Shown: positions 1-11,863 of the stretch, one piece after another | How positions within the stretch are numbered: the first letter of the stretch is position 1 | Layout of the letters: each line of letters opens with the position of its first letter | Source: Panagrolaimus kolymaensis | Taxonomy: Eukaryota > Nematoda > Chromadorea > Rhabditida > Panagrolaimidae | NCBI GenBank assembly: GCA_028622995.1 | Contig: JAJQJQ010000004.1 | Coordinates: forward strand, 5,394,001 to 5,458,000 | Length of the DNA: 64,000 bases | Reading direction: 5' to 3' | Position numbers and translations under genes: made by a program | Notes under the pieces: generated by a model | Told to the model about the DNA's origin: nothing | The model's input: the letters and a program-made list of their open reading frames with translations, nothing else | The model's database searches: none

Positions 1-94
1 AAATGAAATCATAATAAAAATATTTTTATTTCCAAAAATAATAAACTCAACAATAAAAATAACAAAGTTTAAAAAACTAAAACAAACAAAAAAA

Positions 95-3000
95 TTAGGC
101 AACATTTTTGTCGCGAATCATGATGAGTCCATTATTGTAAAGAATTTCAGCTAGCTCAATATTGACTTTCTTACCACAACCAAGATCTTTAACTTTGATC
201 CATTGAGGATATTCATTAAATAAACTTGTAATGCCATCAACCATTTTAGCTTCAAGATTAATAATTTTTTGTTCAGCATTTTCTGATAGGATTCGGCTAT
301 TGGCCATTCGATGGATGAGAAAAGGAGCATCTTCATTTTCATAAACCAATCGTTGAGCATGTTGACGAATGAATCGAATTTCTTTCATACGAGTTACTTT
401 GACTTCAGGTTCATTAAACATGCTTAATCCATCTCCACCGTGAATGCTATATTTTCGTTCCTCTGGAGTGAGCAAAGGTGGGAGAGCAGTTTTATAATAT
501 TCAAATGCCATTTTATCTATTGCTGATGCCATTCCATCACGATATGTTTCAACGATATCTTCAAGCATTGAATTTACAACTGGCATGATACTATAAAAAA
601 AGATTAAATATAATATGACAGTGAAAAATACTCACTGTTCATTAAGGCCTTCTTCATAATCCAATGGAGCTACGCCACCCATTTCAAGATAACCAGGTGG
701 AAGAGAACGACGTGCTGTAAGACGTGATTGACGAAGAGCATTCCAAACATCAACAGAAACCCCTTTCATCATATGAGTGAAAGTAACATTGTGACATAAT
801 GAAATGGTAACATGAAGAGAATGTTCTTTACCACCAGTTGAAGCCGAATGATAAAATCCACGAGGAATGTAAAGCATATCACCTTCTTGCAAAGTTCCTT
901 CAAAAACCAAATTCTTATCAGCCATTTCTTTTTCAGTGAAATTTCGACTTGATTCATCCGGAAGTGCTTCATCTCCATCAGCTGGAGCCCAAACACGCCA
1001 ATATTTTTTACCTTCAAGTTGAAGAACGAATGCATCCACTTCATCCCAATGTGGTGCAAAACCTGCTGAATTTGCTGGGGTTAAATATCTAAAAAATTAA
1101 AGGTATAAACATTGTCAAAAAAATCTCTTATGCTTACGTGTTAGCGCCAACAAAGCTATTAGTAAGTTCTTGAAGGATTTCACAAAGATACCAAATTTCA
1201 TCATTGAATGATTGAGGATTGATACATTGAATGGACATATCAGCATTAACAAAGGCTTTAAGTTGATGAGCAAAGACTCGACCAATGGGATTATGAGTTG
1301 TTCGACCTCCTTCCCGATCATAATGAGCAATATTAATGTTGGTACCATATTCCAAATCATTCTTAAAATAAATGGAAAAAAGTTAATTAAAGTTTAAATT
1401 TTTTTTGGCTAATAACTAACTTCTTGAACCATTTTAAGGAGGTCATCGCTTGAAAATAATCCTTTATAATAATTTTTATCTCGTCGATGGATGTAAACTA
1501 CTCGTTTTTGGAAAAGATGGCTAAAAAGTTATTATGTTTTATTTTTTGGATTAAATAAATGCTGCTTACTTAAAAAAGATTTCTTTTTCAATTGGTGCAA
1601 CCATCCAATTAAAAGCATCCATCGCAATTTGAACGGAATGGGTATCAGGGATTTGACCGAATTTAAAAGTAGTAAAAACACCTTCATGAGATTTAGCTCC
1701 GGTGGTTCGTTCAAGTTTTAACATCATGGCGTTATTTTTAACGGTTCGATAACCATCAATATTAAAGTCATAATCGGTGGTCATTTGATACATTGGACTT
1801 ATATCAGTATATTCATCATCACCAAGATCAATATTTAAATCCCCATCATCATCATCGTCATCATCATGGCCTTCCTCTTCACTTTCATCTTCTTCAGAAT
1901 CATCAGATCCGTCAGCAGCAATAAACCCACCAAGATCTTCAATTGCATCATCTGAATCTTCTGCATGCAAATCATCTTCATCATGTTCAGCTAATTCATC
2001 TAAATCATCAACAGGTCCAGATTCTTCTGAATCATCCGTTGATCCATAGCCTGCTTCATAGAGATCCTATAAATTATCTTTATGTATTTCTGTTTTTCCC
2101 CTTTTTTAAACATATGACATACATCAAGCAATCCCATTTCGTCTTCTTTAGGGCGAATGGTGCTTATAACATCATCAATTTCATCATCGCTATTTGGAGG
2201 TCTATCTTCATCATAACTCATAATTTCTTCATCATCATCTAATGAATCACTTCCAAATAGGCCGCTTTCATCAAATTCATCATCGGAAAAAGCTTCGTGG
2301 TCATCTTCAGAATCTTCAGCGTCTTCTTCATCGCTATCTTCAGCATGCGAAGAGCCATCCTCTTCATGGCTGTCAATATCGATTCGACCTGCTTCATCGT
2401 CGGAATCGCTGACTTCAACTTCGGTGTCATCTTCATCGTCACTACTGCCACTATGTAAAATTAATGGAAGTTGAGAAACATAATTTCCTCCGTCATCGCT
2501 ACTGCCGCTGCTTCCTTCACTTTCCCCACTATCATCATCATAAAAAGCTCCACCACCAAGCATATCAGCAATTCGTTGTTCTAAAGTTTGTCGCGACCAA
2601 TCTTCATCATCGCTATCATTATTATCGTTTTCAAGTCTTGCACGCTTTGGATTTCCATCTTCATCGGGTGATTCCACGACATAATCTTGATCCTCGGGAT
2701 CTGAATCATCTCTTCGTTGAGAAATTGGAACAATGGCTAAACTTTCAGCTGCTCGTTGAGCTGCTTTACGTTTTCTTGAAGATGTTTTTGGTGCTGGTGT
2801 TGTTGCTGCTTCGGGTTCTTCATCGGCAGTTGTATTCATTTTATCTTCTTCATCATCAACAAAATGTTTTTGAGGAGAATGTGTTTTACCATTTGGGGTA
2901 GTGCCATTATGAATTGGAGTTTTGGGTTTCTTTTTATCTCCATGCTTCTTTTTTCCATTGATGCCATTTAACTGTGGAGTTTTTGGGGATTCATTTTCAT

Positions 3001-3644
3001 CGACATCAATTTCATCTTCAATGAAACTTTTTTCATTATTTTTCTTATTTTTTTGCTTTTTCTAAATTAGAAAATTAAAATATGCTTTTTTACTAAAAGT
3101 AAAATTAAACCTTTGAGCTACTTGGAGTATCAGCTGCTGATAGCATATTTCCATTGGATTGAGGGATTTCAGTAATATCTTCCTCAACAGGTGCATCTAA
3201 AATTAAGCCTTAAAAACTTTTTTGTAACTATTAGCTATATATTCACCTTGTGTGCCATCATAGCCGCTATTAGCTTTATTTTTATTCTTTTTATTTTTCT
3301 TTTTCTTAGATTTTTTTGTCTAAAATAATAAATTATATTTATAATGCGTTTGAGAAAGATAATTTAATAGTAACCTGGGAAGAAGAGCTCGAAGCTGTTG
3401 AAACATTATTTCCATTAAGCTTTGGAGTTTCATGATTTATATGGGCTTTGAGTGCTTCTAAAATAGAAAAAATAATAATTAAGACAAAGATAAAGAAATA
3501 TGTTTTCTTGCCTGCAGCTGAAAGACCATTAGGCTCTGCATCTTCTGAAGCCATTTGATCCATTCGACGCTTTTCAGCAAGTTCACGCTTTTCTTCCATT
3601 AATTTTTTTATATCATCCACCGTTTTAATTGGTCGTTTCACCAT
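95..3644 (-). CDS. JmjC ribosomal oxygenase, RIOX1/NO66-like, copy A (about ten exons)
   Basis: Fe(II)/2-oxoglutarate dioxygenase of the NO66/RIOX1 family, whose human member hydroxylates a histidine of ribosomal protein uL2 and is nucleolar. The JmjC core is in the exons at about 1361-636: HWDEVDAFVLQLEGKK gives the HxD iron ligands, and the distal histidine is in the YHSAS...EHSLHV segment. The winged-helix-type C-terminus is in 591-95. The N-terminal half (3644 to about 1800) is a very acidic, Lys/Ser-rich disordered tail encoded by five or six small exons plus a long one (about 3061-2123). The predicted protein is about 1,000 residues, longer than human RIOX1 (about 640). The start at 3644 precedes MVKRPIKTVDD. 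It is divergent from the RBM39 gene at 4212. A paralogue lies at 9120-11156, and exons 3-4 of that copy are nearly identical at DNA level, introns included. Confidence 0.88.
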
Positions 3645-4211
3645 TGTTAATCTGAGATTTTTTTATTTGGTAAAACTAGGGTTTAAAATATGATTATGAA
3701 ATCACGGAATATTCTCATTCACAAAAAAAAATTGAGGCCTCAAATATATTTTTTTATTTCTGTAAACTGAGGTACTTGGCGATGGAGATGCTTTCACCCA
3801 ATTTTAGCGGGAAACTTTGAAATAACAACGTAAATATGAAAGTCAAGAAAGAATAGATGATAACGAAAGAAATTGTTTATGGATTTTTTTTTCGGTGTAT
3901 TTCAGCATATTTTTTTAAAATCAAAACAATCCGTTTTGGTTATTTTGCCTTTAGTTATTTTTTTGCCTTTTTTCATTCATTTGGTAATTGACCTAATTCC
4001 TTTTTCATAAGTATTTATAAATATAATTCTTTTTATTTATTCCTGAAACGAATTTAAAAACTATCCAGCAACTTCGATTTTCTTAATAAATTTTTTAATA
4101 TCTTTTGTGAATTTTTCAGATATCGATTGGCTTCAATCATAATTATTTACCTCTGCTAAACTAAATTTATTTTATTTCCTTCCTTAAAAATTATTTGTTA
4201 CCCATTTTTGA
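3645..4211. other. Intergenic, divergent promoter region
   Basis: About 570 bases lie between the oppositely oriented JmjC copy A and RBM39 copy A. The DNA is AT-rich with T-runs. It must hold both promoters, but no motif can be named by eye. Confidence 0.5.
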
Positions 4212-6869
4212 ATGCACGACCCTGCAACAACAATTATGGTGCATGAAATGGATATGGATGTTGATGATGAACAACACCAACAACAACCAAAGCTAGAAAA
4301 AGCTAATGGCGAAAAAAAAGAAAATTCAAAGCGTTCCCATTCTCGGTTAGTTAAAATTTCGTTAACCATTTTTATGAGAGTTTTAAAATTATAAACTTTT
4401 TAGCTCTCATTCCCCTGTCGTTCGTGATTCAGGAAAAGAAAAACGACGAACTAAAGATGAACAACGATCTCCCAAATCTGAACGTTCTTCATCGCGACGA
4501 AAAGATCGGGATGAAATTGAAAAATCTTCTAGTACCCGTTCAAAGGATAAAGATCGTGAAGCTCGATCGAAAGATAAGGATCGTGAAACAACTGATCGAA
4601 AGCGTTCAAAAAGCCGGGATAAAGAACGTCGAAGACATCGATCTCGATCACGCTCCATCGAACGTGAAAAAGGGTAAATTTTTTAAACAATTTTTTTATA
4701 AGTTTTATTAAATATAGGTAGTTTTTTAATTAATTTATTAGTCTTAATTTTTTGTTATTTTTTTTTTGTGACACATTCTAAGACTTTGCATTTTTTCTGC
4801 AGATTTTTGAATGAGTTGAATTCATTTGCTTATCATCCACAAAGGATGTTGTTACCCACAACTTACTACTTCCATGTATTCGTCCAAGCTGATTGTTGTT
4901 GATACATATATATTTAAAAACGTAATACAGAGTATGCCGAAAGTTTTTTTTAAAATAAGGTTTTTCTCGTTTTTTAAACGATAGTCTTAGTTTACAGACT
5001 TATATTTATGCACAAAGGACACAGCAGCTTTCTTCATTTTTGCGGCGAGATTGCAGATGAAATATAATATGAAAGATGGAAGAGTTATAATATCATAACC
5101 TTTTTAAAAAGGTAGAAGAAAATAATAAAACTTGTCATTTTTTCAGGCTTTTAAATACTATGATCTCTCACATTCATACCCATCATTTTTATTCTTTTTA
5201 AAATTAAATGTTTATCGATAGTCTCATTAAATTAAAACAAACTAAATTTTAATTTTTTCAGTGAGGACCGCCGCCGAGAATCTAAAGATAGTAGTGATCG
5301 TAATCGCGAAAGCAGCCGCCGTAAGCGCTCACCTTCTAGAGAACGTTCTTCTAGGCATTCATCAAGAGATCGAGATCGTCGCAGCAGCCGTCGCTCCCAT
5401 GATCGAGACAACCATCGTCGTCGATCTCCATCACCTCCACGTCGTCGAAGACGTTCACCACCAACATGGCGTAGAACCACAAGACTTCCAGGTCCAGAAA
5501 GACGCGATGTGTAAGTTTTAGTAGCTAGCTCTTTGACCTCCATAATAAATAATCCCTTTTTTAGAATGTATTTCCAACCAGCAAAAAGTATGCCAGAAGG
5601 AGCCAATCCTAATATGAGCCCTGAAGAACGAGATGAAAGAACGATTTTCATTTTGCAACTTGCTCGGGACACACGTCCAACGGATCTTGAAAAATTCTTT
5701 ACTGCAGTTGGAAATGTTAGAGATGTTCGAATTATTACCGATTCAAGAACAGGACGTTCGAAGGGAATAGCATATGTGGAATTTTGGGAAAGAGATTCAG
5801 TGCCTTTGGTATGCTTCCTAATTTACTCCTGAACAAATTTACTAATGAATTTTTATTATTATTTCAGGCTTTGGGTTTAAACAAACAAAGACTTTTAGGC
5901 GCTCCATTAATTATTCAACAATCATGTGCAGAACGAAATCGACAGGCAGCTCAAACTCTTGGAGGAGCTTTAGGTTTTTCAACATCTTTCAATGCATCAG
6001 GCCCAATGAAATTAATTGTTGAAAACCTTCACCATGATATTAATGATAAAATGCTTATGGATATATTTGAACCATTTGGAAAAGTAAGTTAAAATACAAA
6101 AATAAAATAACAATTTTTAATCTTATTTTTTTAGGTATCTCTGTGTAAAGTTGCTCGTGGCTCTGATCGTACTTCTTTAGGCTTTGCAAATCTTGCATTT
6201 AAAAATGCTGATGATGCTAAAAAAGTTTTGGAACAAATGAATGGTTATGAAATAGCTGGAAAACCATTGAGAATTAAAATAGAAGAGCAAGAAGAAGCTC
6301 CACCATCGCCTAAACCCGAACCAGTTAGAGAAAGGCTTGCAAAAGATGAAAAAATTGAATTAGGTCATACAGGAAGGTTACATGTTATGGCAAAACTTGC
6401 AGAAGGAAGTGGATTAGATGTTCCTCAAGCTACTCGAGATGCAATAGCATCCCAACAAGCTGCAAATGTTCCACCATATGCCACCACAACCTTTTTCCTT
6501 AGTGGTTTATTTGATCCTACAACAGAAACAGGAGAAAATTGGGCGGATGAAATTGCTGATGATGTCATAACTGAATGCAATCAATATGGAGGTAATCAAA
6601 TCATTTTATAGCATCAAAGAAAATTTAATAAAATAAAATTTCATTTTTTAGGTGTCCTTCATATTTTTGTTGATCAAGCTGCAAAGGAAGGTAATGTATA
6701 TGTTAAATGTCCATCAGTTTTAGTATCATCTAATTGTGTAGCAGCATTACATGGAAGATATTTTGCTGGAAGGATGGTTACAGCAAATTATTTACCTGCT
6801 ACAAGTTATCATGATATGTTTCCTGAAGCTCAACGAGTTTCAAATCTTTTACAATCTGGAAGAGTGTAA
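4212..6869 (+). CDS. RBM39/CAPER-type splicing factor, copy A (full length)
   Basis: SR-like splicing factor and coactivator of the RBM39/CAPER family, acting in nuclear pre-mRNA splicing. Seven exons give about 596 residues. An acidic start is followed by an Arg/Ser-rich domain (exons 2-3, ending in LPGPERRDV). RRM1 contains TIFILQLARDT and GRSKGIAYVEFW. RRM2 starts at MKLIVENLHHDI and ends with PLRIKIEE. The C-terminal U2AF-homology motif (RRM3) is in the last two exons, with NVYVKCPS and ALHGRYFAGRMVTANYL. Introns are about 50 nt except intron 2 (4674-5261, 588 nt), which contains extra splice-site-like sequences. The stop is TAA at 6867-6869. A shorter paralogue follows at 7428. Confidence 0.93.
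4674..5261 (+). other. Long intron in RBM39 copy A with possible cassette exon
   Basis: This intron is ten times longer than its neighbours. Besides the true acceptor at 5260-5261 it holds two strong acceptor-like sites: TTTTTTCTGCAG ending at 4802 and TTTTTTCAG ending at 5146. A donor-like AAAAAG/GTAGAA lies at 5111/5112. A cassette 4803-5111 would contain stop codons in all useful frames. Confidence 0.4.
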
Positions 6870-7427
6870 AACAGGTTGTAAAAACCCAATTACCTCAACA
6901 GCCGCCTCATAAACGTTTATTTAACTGTATTTTATTTTATTTTTATCACACAAAAAAATTCTTGTATCGTTTTTTGGGATCTTTTCAATAAAAAAATATG
7001 TATATATTTTACGTGAAACAAAAATAATGAAAAACAAACTTTTCTAACAAATTTGCGATATTCCTAATCTCATTATAATCAGCGAAGGAATAATGTAAGA
7101 CAAATAAAACTATCAGAAAATGTCACACTTACAATTTTTTTTATTAGGAAAACGGAATAAAAGAAGCACACAAAATCGAATTAATTTGCCATCCATAATG
7201 TTTACAAAAAATGAATTTATTTGAATGATGAAAAAATGTTTAATTCAAATTTTCCTCTCTCTTATTACGAAAAAGTATGACAGTAAGCAGCAAAACCATT
7301 TTCGAAAATTTCGTTCTTTCGAGAAAAGTTGCTTTCTTCTTCCAATATATGTAATTTTCATTATTTTCTTTGAAGTATTTGTAATTTCATTATTCCATAC
7401 TTCTCTCAATCTCAACTTTTTCAAACA
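6870..7427. other. Intergenic
   Basis: AT-rich spacer between the two RBM39 copies. An AATAAA for copy A is visible near 6987. No other feature was recognised. Confidence 0.5.
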
Positions 7428-8378
7428 ATGTCTGAACTTTCAAGCCGAACAAGAAAGCGTGATTATGATGATCGTTCAAGAGGACGGGATTATGAAAAGC
7501 GCTCAAGAAAATATGATGATTATCTACGACGCTCTCCATCTCCTTATCGACGACATCATCGAAAACGTTCACCTTTAGCATGGCGCCATTCGAAGAGACT
7601 TCCTGGTCCAGAAAGACGTGATGTGTAAGTTTAATTTAATCTTTTACATTTTTAATAATTGACAATAATTTTCAGAATGTACTTTGAACCATCAAAAAGT
7701 ATGCCAAAAGGAGCAAATCCTAATCTTACGTCTGAAGAACGAGATGAAAGAACGATTTTTGTTTTACAGCTCGCACGTGATACTCAACCAAAAGATCTAG
7801 AAAAGTTTTTCTCTGCTGTTGGAAATGTTAGAGATGTACGAATTGTAACTGATACACGAACTGGACGATCAAAAGGAATTGCATATGTGGAATTTTGGGA
7901 AATAGAAGCTGTTCCATTGGTAAATTTCTCCATCATACAAAATTTGGATAATCATGAACTTTCTTTTCAGGCTATGGGTTTAAGCAAACAACGACTCTTA
8001 GGTGCTCCTTTAATGATTCAACAAACATGTGCAGAAAGAAATCGACAAGCAGCTCAAACTCTTGGTGGTGCTCTTGGCTTTTCAACAGCATTTAATGCAA
8101 CTGGTCCTATGTATCTTATGGTTGAAAATCTCCATCCTGATATTACTGATGACATGATCTTCGATATTTTTGTACCATTTGGAAAGGTTTCTATCTGTAA
8201 GGTTGCTCGTGACTCTGATCGTAATTCTTTAGGCTATGCAACTCTTACTTTCAAGAATCCTGACGATGCTAAAAAGGTTTTGGAACAAATGAATGGTTAT
8301 GAAATAGCAGGAAGACCTTTACGAATCAAGATCGATGAACACCAAGGAGAAGCTCAACCACTATCTGAACACAAGTAG
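7428..8378 (+). CDS. RBM39/CAPER-like protein, copy B, lacking the C-terminal UHM
   Basis: Three exons (7428-7624, 7676-7919, 7971-8378) encode 282 residues. A short Arg/Ser-rich stretch ends in LPGPERRDV, and RRM1 and RRM2 follow and align end to end with copy A (for example GRSKGIAYVEFW and VLEQMNGYEIAG). After the end of RRM2 the protein stops within about 15 residues, so the linker and UHM/RRM3 of copy A are absent. The intron that splits RRM2 in copy A (after FGK) is missing here, while the first two introns are kept. The in-frame intron at 7920-7970 has no stop, so it could also be read through. Family knowledge: the UHM binds ULM partners such as SF3B1/U2AF2, so this copy probably cannot do so (inference). 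Confidence 0.85.
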
Positions 8379-9119
8379 TTCAATGAAGATGCTGTGAAAT
8401 CAAATCATTTTTTTGCATTTTTGTTTTTATGTTTTTTTGCTTCTTGTTTTTATATGTATTTGAAATAAACCTTTATCAATGATTTCTTCATTTTTTTCAA
8501 ACCCAAACGTGTTGCAATATTTTGTCATTAATATTCGAGGATTGTTTAAAAATGAATCAGTAAAAACTATGATCTCTTTTGGGGAAGGCAAACCTTTGTA
8601 AAAGATTGAACACACTATTTCCAAAGATGGCTGAAACATCTTCTCTTTTATAAAACAGCAGCATCTGCCTCGTCAGTAGCAAAATAAATTATTTAGAATT
8701 TAACAATATCAACTTTCATGAAATCCATTTCTGTCTTTTATTTACTTACATTAAAGCTATTGGATTATTAAAACCTTGATTTTCAGCTTTATCTATGAAG
8801 ATAATGTCACAAGCTTTAGTTATTTATCGAAGTTAATATAACAGCCATGTTTAATCCTTTGCATTTTTTATGTTGGATTTTTTGAAGCATTTACTTTCAA
8901 ATTTATGCCTAAATTTGTAACAGTAAGCCTTTGGTTATTCCACCCGAGATTCTTCAACGCGTCTTTTTCATTTTTGCGAGCAAAGAAAAATTCATTTTCT
9001 CGGTTCTTCGTTCTTTTTCTCCGTCATTTTCTGCTTTTTTTTTGTTTAAAACAAACTTTTTGCTTCTATTTGAACTTTTATTAAATCTTTTTATTTTTCA
9101 GTTCTTGAAGTGTATCACC
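8379..9119. other. Intergenic / 5' region of JmjC copy B
   Basis: AT-rich spacer. The only clear signal is an acceptor-like TTATTTTTCAG ending at 9101, 18 bases before the ATG of the next gene. Confidence 0.45.
9100..9101 (+). promoter_or_regulatory. Candidate trans-splice acceptor for JmjC copy B
   Basis: TTTTTATTTTTCAG ends here, 18 bases upstream of the ATG at 9120. No matching donor or upstream coding exon is visible, which favours spliced-leader addition. Inference from nematode gene structure. Confidence 0.45.
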
Positions 9120-11156
9120 ATGAAGCTGTATGATTCTGATGATTCTGTTCTTGCAGCTTTTGAAGAATATGATGAATCCGTTCGTGCAGATTTGGAAGAT
9201 TCTGAAGATTCTTCTATCTTTGGACCCATTGATGATTTAGACGAATTGGCTGAAGATGATGAACAAGACTTACTCGCTGAAGATGATGAAGCTGATGATG
9301 ATCTTGATAGCTTTGTTGTTGCTTCAAATGGCGACGACAACGGTGCAGAAGATGAAGGTCTTAGCGATGATAATGAAGAAGTATGGGACGAAGACGATGA
9401 CATGGAAGTCGATATCCTCGCTGATGAATCAACTTACAATGATCCAATGTACGAAATGGCTACTGATCATAAATTCGTCATTGATGGTTATGAAATCCTT
9501 GACAATACCATCCTCTTATTAGAAATGAAACGTACAACTGCTTCAAAGTCTCATGTTGGCACTTTTGAACCCTTCAAATTTGGTCAAACTCTTGATGTTC
9601 ATTCCGTTCACGTTGCTGTTGCTGCTTTTAACTGGATGGTTGCACCGTTTAAACGTGAATCATTTTTCGAGTAAGTTGGTGTTTGTTTAACAAAGATATA
9701 TGCGTAATTTTCAGCCATCTTTTCCAACGTCGAGTTGTTTGTGTTCATCGTCGCCACAAGAAGTATTACAAAGGACTTTTTTCAAGTGATGGTCTCCTTG
9801 AAATGGTTCAGAAAGTTAGTTTCTAAACATACTAACCATTTTTCTTACAAATACTTGTTTCAGCATGATTTGGAATATGGTACCAACATCAATATTGCTC
9901 ATTATGATCGGGAAGGAGGTCGAACAACTCATAATCCCATTGGCCGAGTCTTTGCTCATCAACTTAAAGCCTTCGTTAATGCTGATATGTCCATTCAATG
10001 TATCAATCCTCAATCATTCAATGATGAAATTTGGTATCTTTGTGAAATCCTTCAAGAACTTACTAATAGCTTTGTTGGCGCTAACACGTAAGCATAAGAG
10101 ATTTTTTGACAATGTTTATACCTTTACTTTTTTAGATATTTAACCCCAGCAAATTCAGCAGGTTTTGCACCACATTGGGATGAAGTGGATGCATTCGTTC
10201 TTCAACTTGAAGGTAAAAAATATTGGCGTGTTTGGGCTCCAGCTGATGGAGATGAAGCACTTCCTGATGAATCAAGTCGGAATTTCACTGAAAAAGAAAT
10301 GGCTGATAAGAATTTGGTTTTTGAAGGAACTTTGCAAGAGGGTGATATGCTTTACATTCCTCGTGGATTTTATCATTCTGCTTCAACTCGTGGTAAAGAA
10401 CATTCTCTTCATGTTACCATTTCACTTTGTCACAATGTTACTTTCACTCATATGATGAAAGGGATTTCTGTTGATGTTTGGAATGCTATTCGTCAATCTC
10501 GTCTTACTGCTCGTCGTTCTCTTCCTCCTGGTTATCTTGAAATGGGTGGTGTTGCTCCTTTGGATTATGAAGAAGGCATTAATCAACAGTATGTTTTTAG
10601 CTTTTCGGATACCTTTAACTTTATTATTTTTAGCATCATGCCAGTTGTAAATTCATTGCTTGAAGATATCGTTGAAACATATCGTGATGGAGTGGCATCA
10701 GCTATAGATAAAATGGCATCTGAATATTATAAAACTGCTCTTCCACCTATGCTCATGCCTGATGAACGAAAATATAGTATTCATGGTGGAGATGGATTAA
10801 GTATGTTCATTGAACCTGAAGTCAAAGTAACTCCAATGAAAGAAATTCGATTCATTCGTCAACATGCTCAACGCTTGGTTTATGAAAACGAAGATGCTCC
10901 TTTTATCATCCATCGAATGGCTAATAGCCGAATCCTCTCTGAAAATGCTGAACAAAAAACTATTAATCTTGAAGCTAAAATGGTTGATGGCATTACATCT
11001 TTGTTAAATGAATATCCTCAATGGATTAAAGTTTATGATCTTGGTTGTGGTAGAAAATTCAATACTAAACTCGCTGAAATCCTTTACAACCATGGACTCA
11101 TCATGATTCGTGACAAATCAATGGAAGGAGAAAAAGATACTGATAATGTTATTTAA
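9120..11156 (+). CDS. JmjC ribosomal oxygenase, RIOX1/NO66-like, copy B (short N-terminus)
   Basis: Five exons (9120-9670, 9715-9814, 9864-10087, 10136-10588, 10634-11156) encode 616 residues. A moderately acidic start (MKLYDSDDS) replaces the roughly 400-residue tail of copy A. The JmjC iron site is intact: HWDEVDAF for HxD and the later EHSLHV histidine. The C-terminal domain is complete. Its size is close to the usual RIOX1 length, so copy B may be the more ancestral form and copy A the extended one, or the reverse. Exon 1 differs considerably from copy A, exons 3-4 with the intron between them are nearly identical, and exon 5 is intermediate. Intron 4 (45 nt) is in frame without a stop. 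An AATAAA lies about 80 bases after the stop. Confidence 0.9.
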
Positions 11157-11336
11157 TTTTCTCATCTTTGTAACTTTTTTATCTTGTTTTTCATTGTTCA
11201 ATATTTTTTTTATTTGATCTGTTTGATTTTATCATAATAAACTCTGTGAATTTTAACTTTCTTTTTTGTTAATCAAAATGGTTTATAACTTTTGTACGAC
11301 TTGAGTTGTCTTTTGCGTTATTTCTCCAAGCTTACA

Positions 11337-11498
11337 TCACTCTCTAAAATGAATGAATTTGCCATTAATTTCAAGTTCACTATTAACAACTTTTCCTTCT
11401 TTAAATGCTTTTTGATTGGGGATAAAGGCTTCACTTAATACATTCTCACCATTTTTCATTTTTGTTTTTACCCCTTTTGGAGGTGATTTATTCGTCAT
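11337..11498 (-). CDS. Small hypothetical ORF (53 residues)
   Basis: An uninterrupted ORF begins MTNKSPPKGVKTK and ends ELEINGKFIHFRE, in the gap between two convergent genes. It is Lys-rich with a hydrophilic start and no signal peptide. No family was recognised and no upstream exon is evident. It may be a genuine small gene, a last exon or chance. Confidence 0.25.
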   Translation of the reverse strand: MTNKSPPKGVKTKMKNGENVLSEAFIPNQKAFKEGKVVNSELEINGKFIHFRE

Positions 11499-11863
11499 GA
11501 TCAAAGGGTGTTTCTTTGATACTCGAACATATGGTGATAGTTATGTTAACGAAAGCTAGATTTCTTATGTTTTAGTATGCATTTTCTGCCATTTTCTAAT
11601 TTTGGTTTAACAAAATAAAATAAAGCATATTAGCTCGTATTTTGTTGTGATTCGAACTTTGTTAAAGATTGACAATTCGAAGTAAATAAAATCAACAAAC
11701 AAATTTATTTTATACAAGTAAAAATTATTAACAAAAAGAGTCAATAAGAAAAAAATCAACAAGTACAAAATTTAGTAAAACAAAAAGTGGAAAAAACAAT
11801 AAACATTATGGAACGATTCAGATTCATAGCTTCAGCTTCCATTGTATCTTGGTCCAAAACATC
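11499..11863. other. Intergenic
   Basis: AT-rich 3' flank of the histone-fold gene. Nothing further was recognised. Confidence 0.4.

Noticed and set aside
2464..2901. 145-codon plus-strand ORF
   Set aside because: Antisense shadow of the acidic GAT/GAA-rich exon of JmjC copy A.
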